64,000 nt of DNA from Brevibacillus aydinogluensis. Its GTDB lineage: Bacteria > Bacillota > Bacilli > Brevibacillales > Brevibacillaceae. The notes under the pieces were generated by a model. It was given only the letters and a program-made list of their open reading frames with translations. It did no database searches and was not told the DNA's origin. Position 1 is the stretch's first letter. Every line of letters starts with the position of its first letter. Location of the stretch: NCBI RefSeq assembly GCF_031954365.1, contig NZ_JAUSVZ010000003.1. One strand, written 5' to 3'. Made by a program: the position numbers and the translations under genes. Shown here one piece after another: positions 50,385-59,002 of the stretch.

Positions 50385-52133
50385 TTACGCGTGGACCAGT
50401 TCCGCCCCCATCCGGTCGACGCGAGTCAGCAGGTCTTTCACAAAGGTGACCAGTTCGTCGCGTTTTACCTCGTGCGTTTCACCAGTTCGGCGGACGCGGA
50501 CTTCGACGACGCCCTCCTGCGCGGCCCGGTCGGAGATGGTGATGCGCAGCGGCAGGCCAATCAGGTCAGCGTCCTTGAACTTCACGCCGGCGCGCTCAGG
50601 CCGATCGTCGTACAGCACCTCGATGCCAGCCGCCATCAGCGCTTCGGTGATCTGTTCACTCGCACGCCGCTGCTCCTCCACTTTGGTGTTGACCGGAATG
50701 ACGTGGACGTGGAACGGCGCCACGGACACGGGCCAAATGATGCCGTGTTCGTCGTTGTTTTGCTCAATCACGGCGGCCAGAGTACGGGAGATGCCGATGC
50801 CGTAGCAGCCCATGATCATCGGCTGGCTGCGCCCGTTCTCGTCGAGGAAGGTGGCGCCCATCGCCTGCGAGTACTTGGTGCCCAGTTTGAACACGTGGCC
50901 TACTTCCACCCCGCGGGCAAATTTGATGACACCGCCGCCGCGCGGGCAGACGTCTCCCTCCATGATGTTGCGCAGATCGGCGTAACGAGACACGGTAAAG
51001 TCCCGGCCCGGCTGCACATGGATGAGATGGTAGTCGGCTTCGTTGGCGCCCACGATTCCGTCGTAGACGTCCTGGACGAAGTTGTCGGCGACGATTTCCG
51101 TTTTTTCGTCAGCGAGACCGACCGGCCCGACAAAGCCTGCCGGTGCGCCGCTCACTGCCAGCACCTCTTCTGCGGACGCAAGGCGTACCTGCGTCGCGTC
51201 GAACAGGTTTTTCAGCTTGACTTCGTTCAACTCGTGGTCGCCGCGGACGAGCACCATCAGCAGCTTGTCGTCGATCCGATAGATCAGGCTTTTGATGATC
51301 CGGCTGGCGTCCACGCCAAGCGTTTCCGTCAGTTGGTCAATGGTTTTTACACCAGGCGTGTGGATTTTCTCCATCGCAGGTGTTTCTCCGGCCGGTTTGG
51401 GGGAAGGCTTGTACACCACTTCCGCCTTTTCCAAATTGGCAGCGTAATCGCCCTCTTCCGAATAGGCAATCGTGTCTTCACCGATGTCGCACAGCGCCAT
51501 GAATTCGTAGGTTCCTTTTCCGCCAATCGCTCCCGCGTCCGCTTCCACGGCGCGGAAGTTCAGGCCGACGCGAGTGAAAATGCGGGTATATGCATCAAAC
51601 ATCGCCTGGAAGTTTTTGTCCAGCCCTTCCGGCGTGGTGTCAAACGAGTAGGCGTCCTTCATAATGAACTCGCGGCTGCGGATCAGGCCGAAGCGCGGTC
51701 TGACCTCGTCGCGAAACTTCGTCTGAATCTGGTACAGGTTGATCGGCAGTTTTTTGTAGGAGTTGATTTCGTCCCGCACCAGGCTGGTAATCACTTCTTC
51801 ATGCGTCGGACCAAGCGCAAACGAACGTTCGTGGCGGTCCTGCAGGCGCACCAGTTCGGGACCGTATACGTCCCATCGGCCCGTTTGATGCCACAATTCC
51901 GCCGGCTGCATCGCCGGCATCAGCAGTTCCTGGGCCCCGGCGCGGTTCATCTCTTCGCGCACAATGGTCTGGATTTTCTGCAGGCTGCGCAGCGCCAGCG
52001 GCAGGTAGGTGTAAATCCCGGATGCCAGCTGACGGGCCATGCCCGCCCGAAGCAGCAGCTTGTGGCTGGCAATCTCCGCATCCGCAGGCACTTCCCGCAG
52101 GGTGGGAATCAACATCTGACTTTGCTTAAACAC
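50385..52133 (-). CDS. proS: Prolyl-tRNA synthetase
   Basis: ProS charges tRNA-Pro. The 582-aa bacterial-type enzyme contains class II motifs (GATHEEVI-like LGPTHEEVITSLVRDE; PRFGLIRSREFIMKDAYSF), an inserted editing domain (about 235-390) and a C-terminal anticodon-binding domain. I chose GTG 52133 (MFKQSQMLIPTLREVP), placed 8 bp after AAGGAGG; the open frame continues 43 codons into the structured leader. No T-box motif was found upstream. Confidence 0.96.
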   Translation of the reverse strand: MFKQSQMLIPTLREVPADAEIASHKLLLRAGMARQLASGIYTYLPLALRSLQKIQTIVREEMNRAGAQELLMPAMQPAELWHQTGRWDVYGPELVRLQDRHERSFALGPTHEEVITSLVRDEINSYKKLPINLYQIQTKFRDEVRPRFGLIRSREFIMKDAYSFDTTPEGLDKNFQAMFDAYTRIFTRVGLNFRAVEADAGAIGGKGTYEFMALCDIGEDTIAYSEEGDYAANLEKAEVVYKPSPKPAGETPAMEKIHTPGVKTIDQLTETLGVDASRIIKSLIYRIDDKLLMVLVRGDHELNEVKLKNLFDATQVRLASAEEVLAVSGAPAGFVGPVGLADEKTEIVADNFVQDVYDGIVGANEADYHLIHVQPGRDFTVSRYADLRNIMEGDVCPRGGGVIKFARGVEVGHVFKLGTKYSQAMGATFLDENGRSQPMIMGCYGIGISRTLAAVIEQNNDEHGIIWPVSVAPFHVHVIPVNTKVEEQRRASEQITEALMAAGIEVLYDDRPERAGVKFKDADLIGLPLRITISDRAAQEGVVEVRVRRTGETHEVKRDELVTFVKDLLTRVDRMGAELVHA

Positions 52134-52190
52134 ACGCTTGTCCTCCTTCATGCATCGCACAACTGCGTCGTCAAACTTTTTTCGCAAAGC

Positions 52191-52270
52191 AAACCCACGT
52201 GCCTGGGGAGCCTCGCAGCGGGTGTTTCCTCCGCCCGCTCGCAAGGGGCCGCCGCTATGCACGTGGGTTT
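52191..52270 (-). ncRNA. Structured RNA element between ispG and proS
   Basis: A perfect 12-bp closing stem (52191-52202 with 52259-52270; AAACCCACGTGC/GCACGTGGGTTT) encloses about 56 GC-rich bases with an inner AGCGGG/CCCGCT hairpin. On the minus strand no T-run follows, so it does not look like a simple terminator. It lies 22 bp after ispG and 58 bp before proS. It may be a processing site or a leader control element. Confidence 0.5.
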
Positions 52271-52291
52271 GTCACCGGTTAGAACGTGTTC

Positions 52292-53374
52292 TTATCCAAC
52301 CGTGGCAGATTTCCGCTCTTCCACCAATTCGTGAATTTCTTTCATCAGCTCTTCGAACAGTTCCGTTTCCTTCACTTTCCGCACAATCTCCCCGTTGCGG
52401 AAAATCAGTCCTTCGCCATTGCCCCCGGCGACGCCCACATCCGCTTCGCGGGCCTCGCCGGGACCGTTGACGGCACAACCCATGACGGCAATTTTCAGCG
52501 GTACCTTCAGCGTGGAAACGGCATCCTCCACCCTGGTGGCCAACCCGATCAGGTCAATCGCACAGCGTCCACACGACGGGCAGGCAATCACCACCGGGTC
52601 GTTGTTGACGATGTCCAGGCTGCGGAGAATCTGTTTCGCCACCTTGATCTCCTCGACCGGGTCAGCCGTCAACGAGACCCGAATCGTATCCCCGATGCCC
52701 ATCGACAGCACAGTGCCGATGCCGACCGCCGACTTGATGCTGCCAGAAAACTGCGTCCCTGCTTCGGTAACGCCGACGTGAAGCGGATAGTTGCGCTTCT
52801 CCGCCATCAGCGAATAGGTCTGAATCATCGTCGGCACGTCAGACGACTTCAGGGAGATGACGATGTTGTCGTAGTTCAGGTCTTCCAGAATGTGGACGTG
52901 GTCCATGGCGCTCTCCACAATCGCTTCCGGTGACGGATACCCGTACTTTTCCAACAGCCGTTTTTCCACGGAACCGGAGTTGACACCGATGCGAATCGGA
53001 ACGTTGCGCTCCCGACACGCCTCGACGACCGCTTTCGTTTTTTCCTTGGAGCCGATGTTACCGGGGTTGATGCGAATCTTGTCGATGCCGCTTTCCAAGG
53101 CGATCAGCGCCAGACGGTAATCAAAATGGATGTCGGCGACGAGCGGAAGCGGGGAGCGTTCCTTGATTGCCTTGATGGCGCGCGCCGCGTCTTCGTTGAT
53201 CACCGCCAGGCGGACGACTTGGCAGCCGGCTTCATACAGCCGCTGGATTTGTGCCAGCGTGGCTTCCACGTCGCGGGTGTCCGCCGTCGTCATCGACTGG
53301 ATCACGACGCTTTTTTGTCCGCCGATCTGTACGCCTCCAACATATACCGGTTTCGTCTCCTCGCGCTTGTACAT
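52292..53374 (-). CDS. ispG: 4-hydroxy-3-methylbut-2-enyl-diphosphate synthase
   Basis: IspG (GcpE) performs the sixth MEP-pathway step with a [4Fe-4S] cluster. The 360-aa product has cluster cysteines in CPSCGRCAIDL and MGCAVNGPGEA and the N-terminal TIM barrel with IQSMTTADTRDVEAT. ATG start after AAGGATGG. It lies with dxr in the same cluster, so two MEP enzymes are together; in B. subtilis ispG is elsewhere. Confidence 0.97.
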   Translation of the reverse strand: MYKREETKPVYVGGVQIGGQKSVVIQSMTTADTRDVEATLAQIQRLYEAGCQVVRLAVINEDAARAIKAIKERSPLPLVADIHFDYRLALIALESGIDKIRINPGNIGSKEKTKAVVEACRERNVPIRIGVNSGSVEKRLLEKYGYPSPEAIVESAMDHVHILEDLNYDNIVISLKSSDVPTMIQTYSLMAEKRNYPLHVGVTEAGTQFSGSIKSAVGIGTVLSMGIGDTIRVSLTADPVEEIKVAKQILRSLDIVNNDPVVIACPSCGRCAIDLIGLATRVEDAVSTLKVPLKIAVMGCAVNGPGEAREADVGVAGGNGEGLIFRNGEIVRKVKETELFEELMKEIHELVEERKSATVG

Positions 53375-53411
53375 AGAGCACCATCCTTTTGTTTGTGTCG
53401 GTGATTACACG

Positions 53412-54671
53412 TCACTGCAAAAACAAGCGTTGCAAATCGTTCCAGGTCACGACCAGGATCAACAGCATCAGGAAAGCAAAGCCGAGAAAATGCACCATGC
53501 CTTCCTTGTGCGGATCGACCGGCCGGCCGCGCAAAGCTTCCACCAGCAAAAACGCCAGCCGTCCTCCGTCCAGTGCCGGCAGCGGCAAGAGGTTAAACAA
53601 GCCCAGATTGATGGACAGCACCGCTGCCCACTTCAGCAGGACCGCCAATCCCTGCTGGGCAAATTCGCCCGTCATCTTGAAGATTCCCACCGGTCCGCTC
53701 AGGTCGTTCAACCCGACGGCGCCGGTAAACAGCATCCCCAAGCTTTTCAGAATCATCGCGGTAAACTCGTACGTGGAGACGGCTCCGTACTTCAGCACCT
53801 CGCCAGGCGCGTACGTCAGCGTCTGCGTCACCATGATCTTGCCGACGTTGTTGTCGTTGTAGATGCGGACTTTTACGCTTTTGCGCTGTCCGTTCCGCTC
53901 GATGTCAAACAGCAGTTCCTTGTCGGGGGACTGGCTGACGATCTGCACGATTTCCTTCCATGTAGATACCGGCTGCCCCTGAATGGCGATCACCCGGTCT
54001 CCCTGCATCAGGCCCGCCTGTGCTGCGGGGCCGCCTGGCCTTACTTCGCCCAGGTACGGCACGTTGCTGGGGACCCCGTAGGACAGTCCGATCGCCACAA
54101 ACAGGAGAAAGGCAAGCAAAAAGTTGGCCGCCGGACCGGCAAAGATAGCCAGGAAGCGCTCAGAGACCGTCTTCCCCCTGAACTGCCGGTTGTATGGCGC
54201 AATCTGCACCTCCTGCCCGTCCTTGACCAAGTGAGCCTGCGGGTGTACGGAGAACGTCTGCTCCTCCCCGTCCACGTTCAAGGTGAGCGTCAGTTGGTGT
54301 TCCAAATCATAGCGGACGATCGTCCCGTTCACGCTGCCGCTGTCCGTTTTGTCCAGCAGAATGCGCGTCACTTTTCCCACTGCATCCCGTTCCACGCTCA
54401 CTTCCATGTGCGGCTTGAGGATATCCAGCTCCGGATCTTCACCGGCCATGCGCACCATTCCCCCGATTGGCAGCAAGCGCAGTGTGTATTCCGTTTCTCC
54501 CCGTTTTATGCTGAAGATTTTCGGCCCCATGCCAAGCGCAAACTCCCGGCAGAGAATGCCGGCCCGTTTGGCCAGCAGGAAATGGCCCAATTCATGCACA
54601 AACACGAGTACGCCAAACACGATGATGATCGCGAGAATCGATTCGATCGAATCCAGATTGGGAAAAGGCAA
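53412..54671 (-). CDS. rseP: Site-2 intramembrane metalloprotease RseP/RasP
   Basis: RasP cleaves anti-sigma factors and signal peptides within the membrane. The 419-aa product has HELGH (26-30) in the first membrane helix, a PDZ domain (about 215-285; QAGLMQGDRVIAIQG) and the second metal motif ALDGGRL near 360. I chose TTG 54671 (MPFPNLDSIES) after AAAGGTGG; in-frame ATG codons at 54710 and 54689 lack a ribosome binding site. Between dxr and ispG. Confidence 0.93.
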   Translation of the reverse strand: MPFPNLDSIESILAIIIVFGVLVFVHELGHFLLAKRAGILCREFALGMGPKIFSIKRGETEYTLRLLPIGGMVRMAGEDPELDILKPHMEVSVERDAVGKVTRILLDKTDSGSVNGTIVRYDLEHQLTLTLNVDGEEQTFSVHPQAHLVKDGQEVQIAPYNRQFRGKTVSERFLAIFAGPAANFLLAFLLFVAIGLSYGVPSNVPYLGEVRPGGPAAQAGLMQGDRVIAIQGQPVSTWKEIVQIVSQSPDKELLFDIERNGQRKSVKVRIYNDNNVGKIMVTQTLTYAPGEVLKYGAVSTYEFTAMILKSLGMLFTGAVGLNDLSGPVGIFKMTGEFAQQGLAVLLKWAAVLSINLGLFNLLPLPALDGGRLAFLLVEALRGRPVDPHKEGMVHFLGFAFLMLLILVVTWNDLQRLFLQ

Positions 54672-54709
54672 GGGAAAGCCACCTTTCATTACGTTATCGT
54701 CAAGCTTCA

Positions 54710-55864
54710 TTATCGTGCAGACAGGGATCGCGCCTGATTGCGGGCCCACTCGTCGGCATCCATGATCTCCTCCAGGGAGGGCTGGCTGATTCCTTTATGG
54801 ATTTCGCAGGTTTCCTGCACGATGCGTTCAATCTCCAGGAAGCCGATCTCGCCCTGGAGGAAGCGCGCAACGGCAACCTCATTGGCTGCGTTGAGGACGG
54901 CGGGATGGGTGCCGCCTTGTTTTCCGCACTCATATGCCAATTGTAACAGAGGATAACGGACAAAATCCATCGGTGCAAAATGCAGGGTTCCGCACTTCAC
55001 CAGATCAAGCGGCTCTGTCATCAGCGGCATGCGCTTCGGGTAGCTGAGCGCGTACTGAATCGGAACGCGCATGTCCGGGGTGCCCAGTTGAGCCATGACA
55101 GCCCGGTCCTTATATTCTACCATAGAGTGAATAATGCTTTCATAGTGCAGGATGCAGTCGATCTGGTCGTACGGCATGTCAAACAGCCAATGGGCTTCGA
55201 TCACTTCAAACCCTTTGTTCATCATGCTGGCGGAATCAACGGTGATCTTGGCGCCCATGCTCCAATTGGGGTGGTTCAGCGCTTCGGCGACCGTCACGTG
55301 GGCCAGTTCCTCCCGGCTCAGATGACGGAACGAGCCGCCGGAAGCCGTCAGGATGATACGGGCTACGTCCTCCCGGCGCTCCCCCTGGAGCGCTTGAAAC
55401 ACGGCGGAATGCTCGCTGTCTACCGGGATGATTGGCACGCCCCGTTCGCGCGCAGCTTTCATGACCAGGTGACCGGCGCTGACAAGCGTCTCCTTGTTGG
55501 CCAAGGCGATCGCTTTTCCCGCCTTGATCGCGGCCAGCGTTGGCGCTACTCCCACACTCCCGACCACGGCCGTCACGACGACATCTGCGTCCGGATGACG
55601 GGCAGCCAGCTCCAATCCGTCTGTTCCGCAGACGATCTCCGGACGATGGTCGCTGCCGAGCAGCTCCATTAGTTCGCCTACCGCTTTTTCACTGCCAACG
55701 GAGACCAGCTCGGGCTTGAATTGCTTCACCTGCTCCGCCAACCGTTCTATATTGTTCCCTGCCGCCAAGGCCACTATCGAAAATTCCTCCGGATGCTGGG
55801 CCACTACGTCCAACGTGCTAATGCCGATCGACCCGGTAGAGCCCAAGAGCGATATGCGTTTCAA
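54710..55864 (-). CDS. dxr: 1-deoxy-D-xylulose 5-phosphate reductoisomerase
   Basis: Dxr makes MEP, the first dedicated isoprenoid precursor. The 384-aa product has the NADPH motif GSTGSIG (8-14), DSEHSAVFQ and GSFRHLSREE. I chose the TTG at 55864 (MKRISLLGS), placed after GAGGGTGA; a GTG at 55873 in frame overlaps that site. Preceded by cdsA at 41 bp. Confidence 0.95.
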   Translation of the reverse strand: MKRISLLGSTGSIGISTLDVVAQHPEEFSIVALAAGNNIERLAEQVKQFKPELVSVGSEKAVGELMELLGSDHRPEIVCGTDGLELAARHPDADVVVTAVVGSVGVAPTLAAIKAGKAIALANKETLVSAGHLVMKAARERGVPIIPVDSEHSAVFQALQGERREDVARIILTASGGSFRHLSREELAHVTVAEALNHPNWSMGAKITVDSASMMNKGFEVIEAHWLFDMPYDQIDCILHYESIIHSMVEYKDRAVMAQLGTPDMRVPIQYALSYPKRMPLMTEPLDLVKCGTLHFAPMDFVRYPLLQLAYECGKQGGTHPAVLNAANEVAVARFLQGEIGFLEIERIVQETCEIHKGISQPSLEEIMDADEWARNQARSLSAR

Positions 55865-55905
55865 TCGTTTCACCCTCTATATCTCTTTCTATATGGCGTT
55901 CGCAT

Positions 55906-56691
55906 TTAGACAATGCCTAGCAGATACAAGACGGGAAAGACCATAATCCAACTGTCGCAGCGATCGAGAACGCCGCCGTGGCCAGGCAGGATACTGCCGG
56001 AGTCCTTGACGCCAAAGTGGCGTTTGATCGCCGATTCTACCAAATCCCCCAACTGTCCGGCCACGGCCGCCACCACGGCAATGGCCACAGCCTGTCCGAA
56101 GGGAAGATGCCCAAAAGCGGCATTGAGGCCCAGCACGACTGCGACCGCAGCGAGCAGTCCGCCAAACGATCCCTCTACGGTTTTGTTCGGACTGATGGCC
56201 GGCCAAAGTTTTCGCCGGCCCACGGCCTTGCCGATGAAATAGGCACCAGAATCGGACGCCCAGATGCCCAGGATGACCAGCATCGTCAGCATCAAGCCGT
56301 CCGGGAGGTTGCGCACGGCGGCCATGTAAGTAAATCCGTAGCCTATGTATAACGCCCCTATCAGCGTAAGGGCGGCGTGTTCAATGTGAAACTGGTTTTT
56401 TCGCAAAACGGAATAAACCAGCAGCAGCAGCGTGACTGGCAGCACCAAATTCGGTATAACAACACCGGTCCCGGCTGAAAACGAAAGCGCCGGCCAGACG
56501 ATGCTGACCATCAACGCATAAGCGAGCACACCCGCCGTGCTGAACGGCTGCAGTCCCGCCATCCGCAAAAATTCAAAAAGGCCCATGACGGCCAATAACA
56601 ACACCAGGAATGAATACCACATGTTCCCCAGATAGACGAGGAACAGGAAGATTGCCCCACCAATGAGGCCTGTAATGATCCGCTGCTTCAA
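55906..56691 (-). CDS. cdsA: Phosphatidate cytidylyltransferase
   Basis: CdsA makes CDP-diacylglycerol for phospholipids. The 261-aa polytopic membrane protein ends with the family signature SAIKRHFGVKDSGSILPGHG, continued by GVLDRCDS. TTG start at 56691 after GAGAGGTGG, 18 bp downstream of uppS. Confidence 0.96.
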   Translation of the reverse strand: MKQRIITGLIGGAIFLFLVYLGNMWYSFLVLLLAVMGLFEFLRMAGLQPFSTAGVLAYALMVSIVWPALSFSAGTGVVIPNLVLPVTLLLLVYSVLRKNQFHIEHAALTLIGALYIGYGFTYMAAVRNLPDGLMLTMLVILGIWASDSGAYFIGKAVGRRKLWPAISPNKTVEGSFGGLLAAVAVVLGLNAAFGHLPFGQAVAIAVVAAVAGQLGDLVESAIKRHFGVKDSGSILPGHGGVLDRCDSWIMVFPVLYLLGIV

Positions 56692-56709
56692 CTGATTCCA
56701 CCTCTCGGC

Positions 56710-57480
56710 TTAAACCGCCCCGTAGCGTCGAGCTCGGCCCTGGTATTCCACAATTGCCTGATAGAAATGTTCCCGGGTAAAATCAGGCCACAGCACCTCG
56801 GTAAACCACAATTCCGTATAGGCCAACTGCCACAACATGAAGTTGCTCAGACGAATTTCTCCGCTGGTGCGGATCAACAGATCCGGATCAGGGATTTCGC
56901 TCGTGTAGAGATGCCGGGAAATGACATCTTCATTCAATTGTTCCAGGTCGATTTCACCCGCCTGCAGACGGGCTGCAATATCCTTTACGGCTTCAACAAT
57001 TTCCTTGCGCGCTCCGTAATTGAGTGCGAAGTTCAACTGCAGGCCGGTGTTATTGCGCGTTCTCTGTTCCGCCGTTTCCAGCGCCTGAATCGTATACGGC
57101 GGCAGCTGCTCCCGGCTGCCGACCATCCGCACCCGCACGTTGCGTTCAACCAATTCTTCCAATTCAGTCGACAGAAACTCCTGGGGAAGTCTCATGAGAA
57201 AATCCACTTCGTCCCGCGGCCGTTTCCAGTTCTCGGTGGAAAACGCGTACATCGTCAAATACTGTACGCCAATCTCGTCGGCTGCCTTGACGACTTCCTT
57301 CACCGTTTTCATCCCTGCCCGATGGCCGGCCACTCGGGGCAAATTGCGCTTTTTGGCCCATCGGCCGTTGCCGTCCATGATCACCGCCACGTGATGCGGA
57401 ATCTGGCCGGACAGGTCCAGTTCAGTTGTGTTTGCCTGTTGTGCCTTGCGCGACCACTTGCGCGCCAGATGTTCTAACAT
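56710..57480 (-). CDS. uppS: Isoprenyl transferase (undecaprenyl diphosphate synthase)
   Basis: UppS makes the C55 lipid carrier for cell-wall synthesis. The 256-aa product has MDGNGRWAKKR (Asp36 binds Mg-diphosphate), YAFSTENWKRP and RTSGEIRLSNFMLWQ. Start ATG 57480 after GGGGGA. Neighbours frr and cdsA as in B. subtilis. Confidence 0.97.
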   Translation of the reverse strand: MLEHLARKWSRKAQQANTTELDLSGQIPHHVAVIMDGNGRWAKKRNLPRVAGHRAGMKTVKEVVKAADEIGVQYLTMYAFSTENWKRPRDEVDFLMRLPQEFLSTELEELVERNVRVRMVGSREQLPPYTIQALETAEQRTRNNTGLQLNFALNYGARKEIVEAVKDIAARLQAGEIDLEQLNEDVISRHLYTSEIPDPDLLIRTSGEIRLSNFMLWQLAYTELWFTEVLWPDFTREHFYQAIVEYQGRARRYGAV

Positions 57481-57515
57481 AAAGTGTTCCCCCGCAATGA
57501 GAGATATAGACATAC

Positions 57516-57537
57516 ATCCCCCTCAACAGAGGGGGAT
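57516..57537 (-). terminator. Stem-loop between frr and uppS
   Basis: A perfect 9-bp stem ATCCCCCTC/GAGGGGGAT with a 4-nt loop, 7 bp beyond the frr stop. No T-run follows; it may act as partial terminator or mRNA-stability element. Confidence 0.5.
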
Positions 57538-57544
57538 ACCTGGC

Positions 57545-58102
57545 TTACACTTCGAGAATGTCCTTCTCTTTTTCCTTGATGATCTTGTCCACTTCCGCGA
57601 TGAACTTGTCCGTGGTCTTTTGGACAGATTCCTGATGACGGCGGGACTCGTCTTCGGAAATGGTGCCGCCCTTTTCCAGCTTCTTGATCTCTTCGTTGGC
57701 GTCGCGGCGGATATTGCGGATCGCTACTTTCGCTTCCTCACCGCTCTTGTTTGCCACTTTCACCAGCTCTTTGCGGCGCTCTTCCGTCAGCGGCGGGATG
57801 ACGATCCGGATGATGGTCCCGTCATTGGAAGGCGTCAGCCCCAGATCAGACTGCTGAATTGCGCGATCGATTTCTTTCAGGGCCGATTTGTCCCACGGCT
57901 GGATCGTCAGCATGCGCGGCTCCGGTACGCTGATGTTGGCCAGCTGGCTGATCGGCGTCGGTGTGCCGTAGTAATCCACAGTGATCTTGTCCAGCATCGC
58001 CGGATTGGCACGGCCGGCACGCAGGCTGGCAAGGTCTTTCTTCAGCGTGGCAATCGCTTTGTTCATGCGTTCTTCCATGTCTTTCAGCACGGTTTGCGGC
58101 AT
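57545..58102 (-). CDS. frr: Ribosome recycling factor
   Basis: RRF splits post-termination ribosomes with EF-G. The 185-aa helical product has LASLRAGRANPAML, LTIQPWDKSALKEIDRAI and PLTEERRKELVK. Start ATG 58102 shares its A with the pyrH TAA stop (TAATG). Confidence 0.98.
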   Translation of the reverse strand: MPQTVLKDMEERMNKAIATLKKDLASLRAGRANPAMLDKITVDYYGTPTPISQLANISVPEPRMLTIQPWDKSALKEIDRAIQQSDLGLTPSNDGTIIRIVIPPLTEERRKELVKVANKSGEEAKVAIRNIRRDANEEIKKLEKGGTISEDESRRHQESVQKTTDKFIAEVDKIIKEKEKDILEV

Positions 58103-58827
58103 TATGATTCCCCCTTCACCAGTGTACCGATCTTTTCGCCCATTACGGCACGGCGAATGTTGCCTTCTTCGGAAATGTTGAAGACAATCAACGGAATGTT
58201 GTTGTCCATGCACAGGCTGGACGCCGTCGAATCCATGACGCCCAATCCCTTGTTGAGCACCTCGAGGAACGTCAGTTCATCATACTTGACCGCTGCAGGA
58301 TCGATGCTGGGGTCGGCGGAGTAGACGCCGTCCACCTTGTTTTTCGCCATCAAAATCACTTCGGCCTCGATTTCCGCTGCACGCAGGGCTGCCGTTGTAT
58401 CCGTGGAGAAATACGGATTGCCCGTGCCTGCCGCAAAAATCACGACCCGTTTTTTCTCCAGATGGCGGATCGCCCGGCGGCGTATGTACGGTTCTGCCAC
58501 CTGTCTCATTTCAATCGACGTTTGTACGCGAGTCGGGACGTTCACTTTTTCCAATCCATCCTGCAGGGCGAGCGAGTTCATGACCGTTGCCAGCATGCCC
58601 ATGTAATCGGCAGTGGCCCGATCCATGCCTTTGGAGCTGCCGGAAAGTCCGCGCCAGATATTGCCTCCACCGACAACGACTGCGACTTGTACACCCAATT
58701 CTACAATTTCCTTGATCTGATTAGCGATGGAGAAAATCACTTTCGGGTCGATCCCGTACCCTAATTCTCCCGCCAGAGCTTCCCCACTCAACTTTAACAC
58801 AACCCGTTTATAGGCAGGAAGTGGCAT
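58102..58827 (-). CDS. pyrH: UMP kinase
   Basis: PyrH phosphorylates UMP. The 241-aa product has VVLKLSGEALAG, VVGGGNIWRG and STDTTAALRAAEI. Start ATG 58827 after GGAGGCC; the frame is open 9 codons upstream. Preceded by a 175-bp region with three hairpins after tsf. Confidence 0.97.
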   Translation of the reverse strand: MPLPAYKRVVLKLSGEALAGELGYGIDPKVIFSIANQIKEIVELGVQVAVVVGGGNIWRGLSGSSKGMDRATADYMGMLATVMNSLALQDGLEKVNVPTRVQTSIEMRQVAEPYIRRRAIRHLEKKRVVIFAAGTGNPYFSTDTTAALRAAEIEAEVILMAKNKVDGVYSADPSIDPAAVKYDELTFLEVLNKGLGVMDSTASSLCMDNNIPLIVFNISEEGNIRRAVMGEKIGTLVKGES

Positions 58828-58915
58828 GTGAAACGGCCTCCATTCATGATTCATTCTCTGTCCGGCACCGGATTCCTTCCGGCACCTGCCGGCGGCTGGT
58901 TCTTTTTACGCGGAT

Positions 58916-58947
58916 GAGAGTTTCACACAAGATCGCGTGAAACTCTC
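58916..58947 (-). terminator. Second hairpin in the tsf-pyrH gap
   Basis: A perfect 11-bp stem GAGAGTTTCAC/GTGAAACTCTC with a 10-nt loop. No T-run follows. A third, GC-rich hairpin (CCGGCA/TGCCGG) lies at about 58865-58890. Together they may separate tsf expression from pyrH. Confidence 0.5.
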
Positions 58948-58967
58948 TTTTGCCAAACCTCTTACAA

Positions 58968-58995
58968 AATAGGGAACACACAGGTGTTCCCTATT
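58968..58995 (-). terminator. Terminator-like hairpin after tsf
   Basis: A perfect 12-bp stem AATAGGGAACAC/GTGTTCCCTATT with a 4-nt loop, followed by TTGTAAG on the minus strand, 7 bp beyond the tsf stop. Weak T-run suggests partial read-through into pyrH. Confidence 0.68.
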
Positions 58996-59002
58996 TCGAT
59001 TG

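Noticed and set aside
52134..52291. T-box riboswitch upstream of proS
   Set aside because: No T-box core (AGGGTGGNACCGCG), no specifier-loop arrangement and no antiterminator/terminator pair with T-run on the minus strand.
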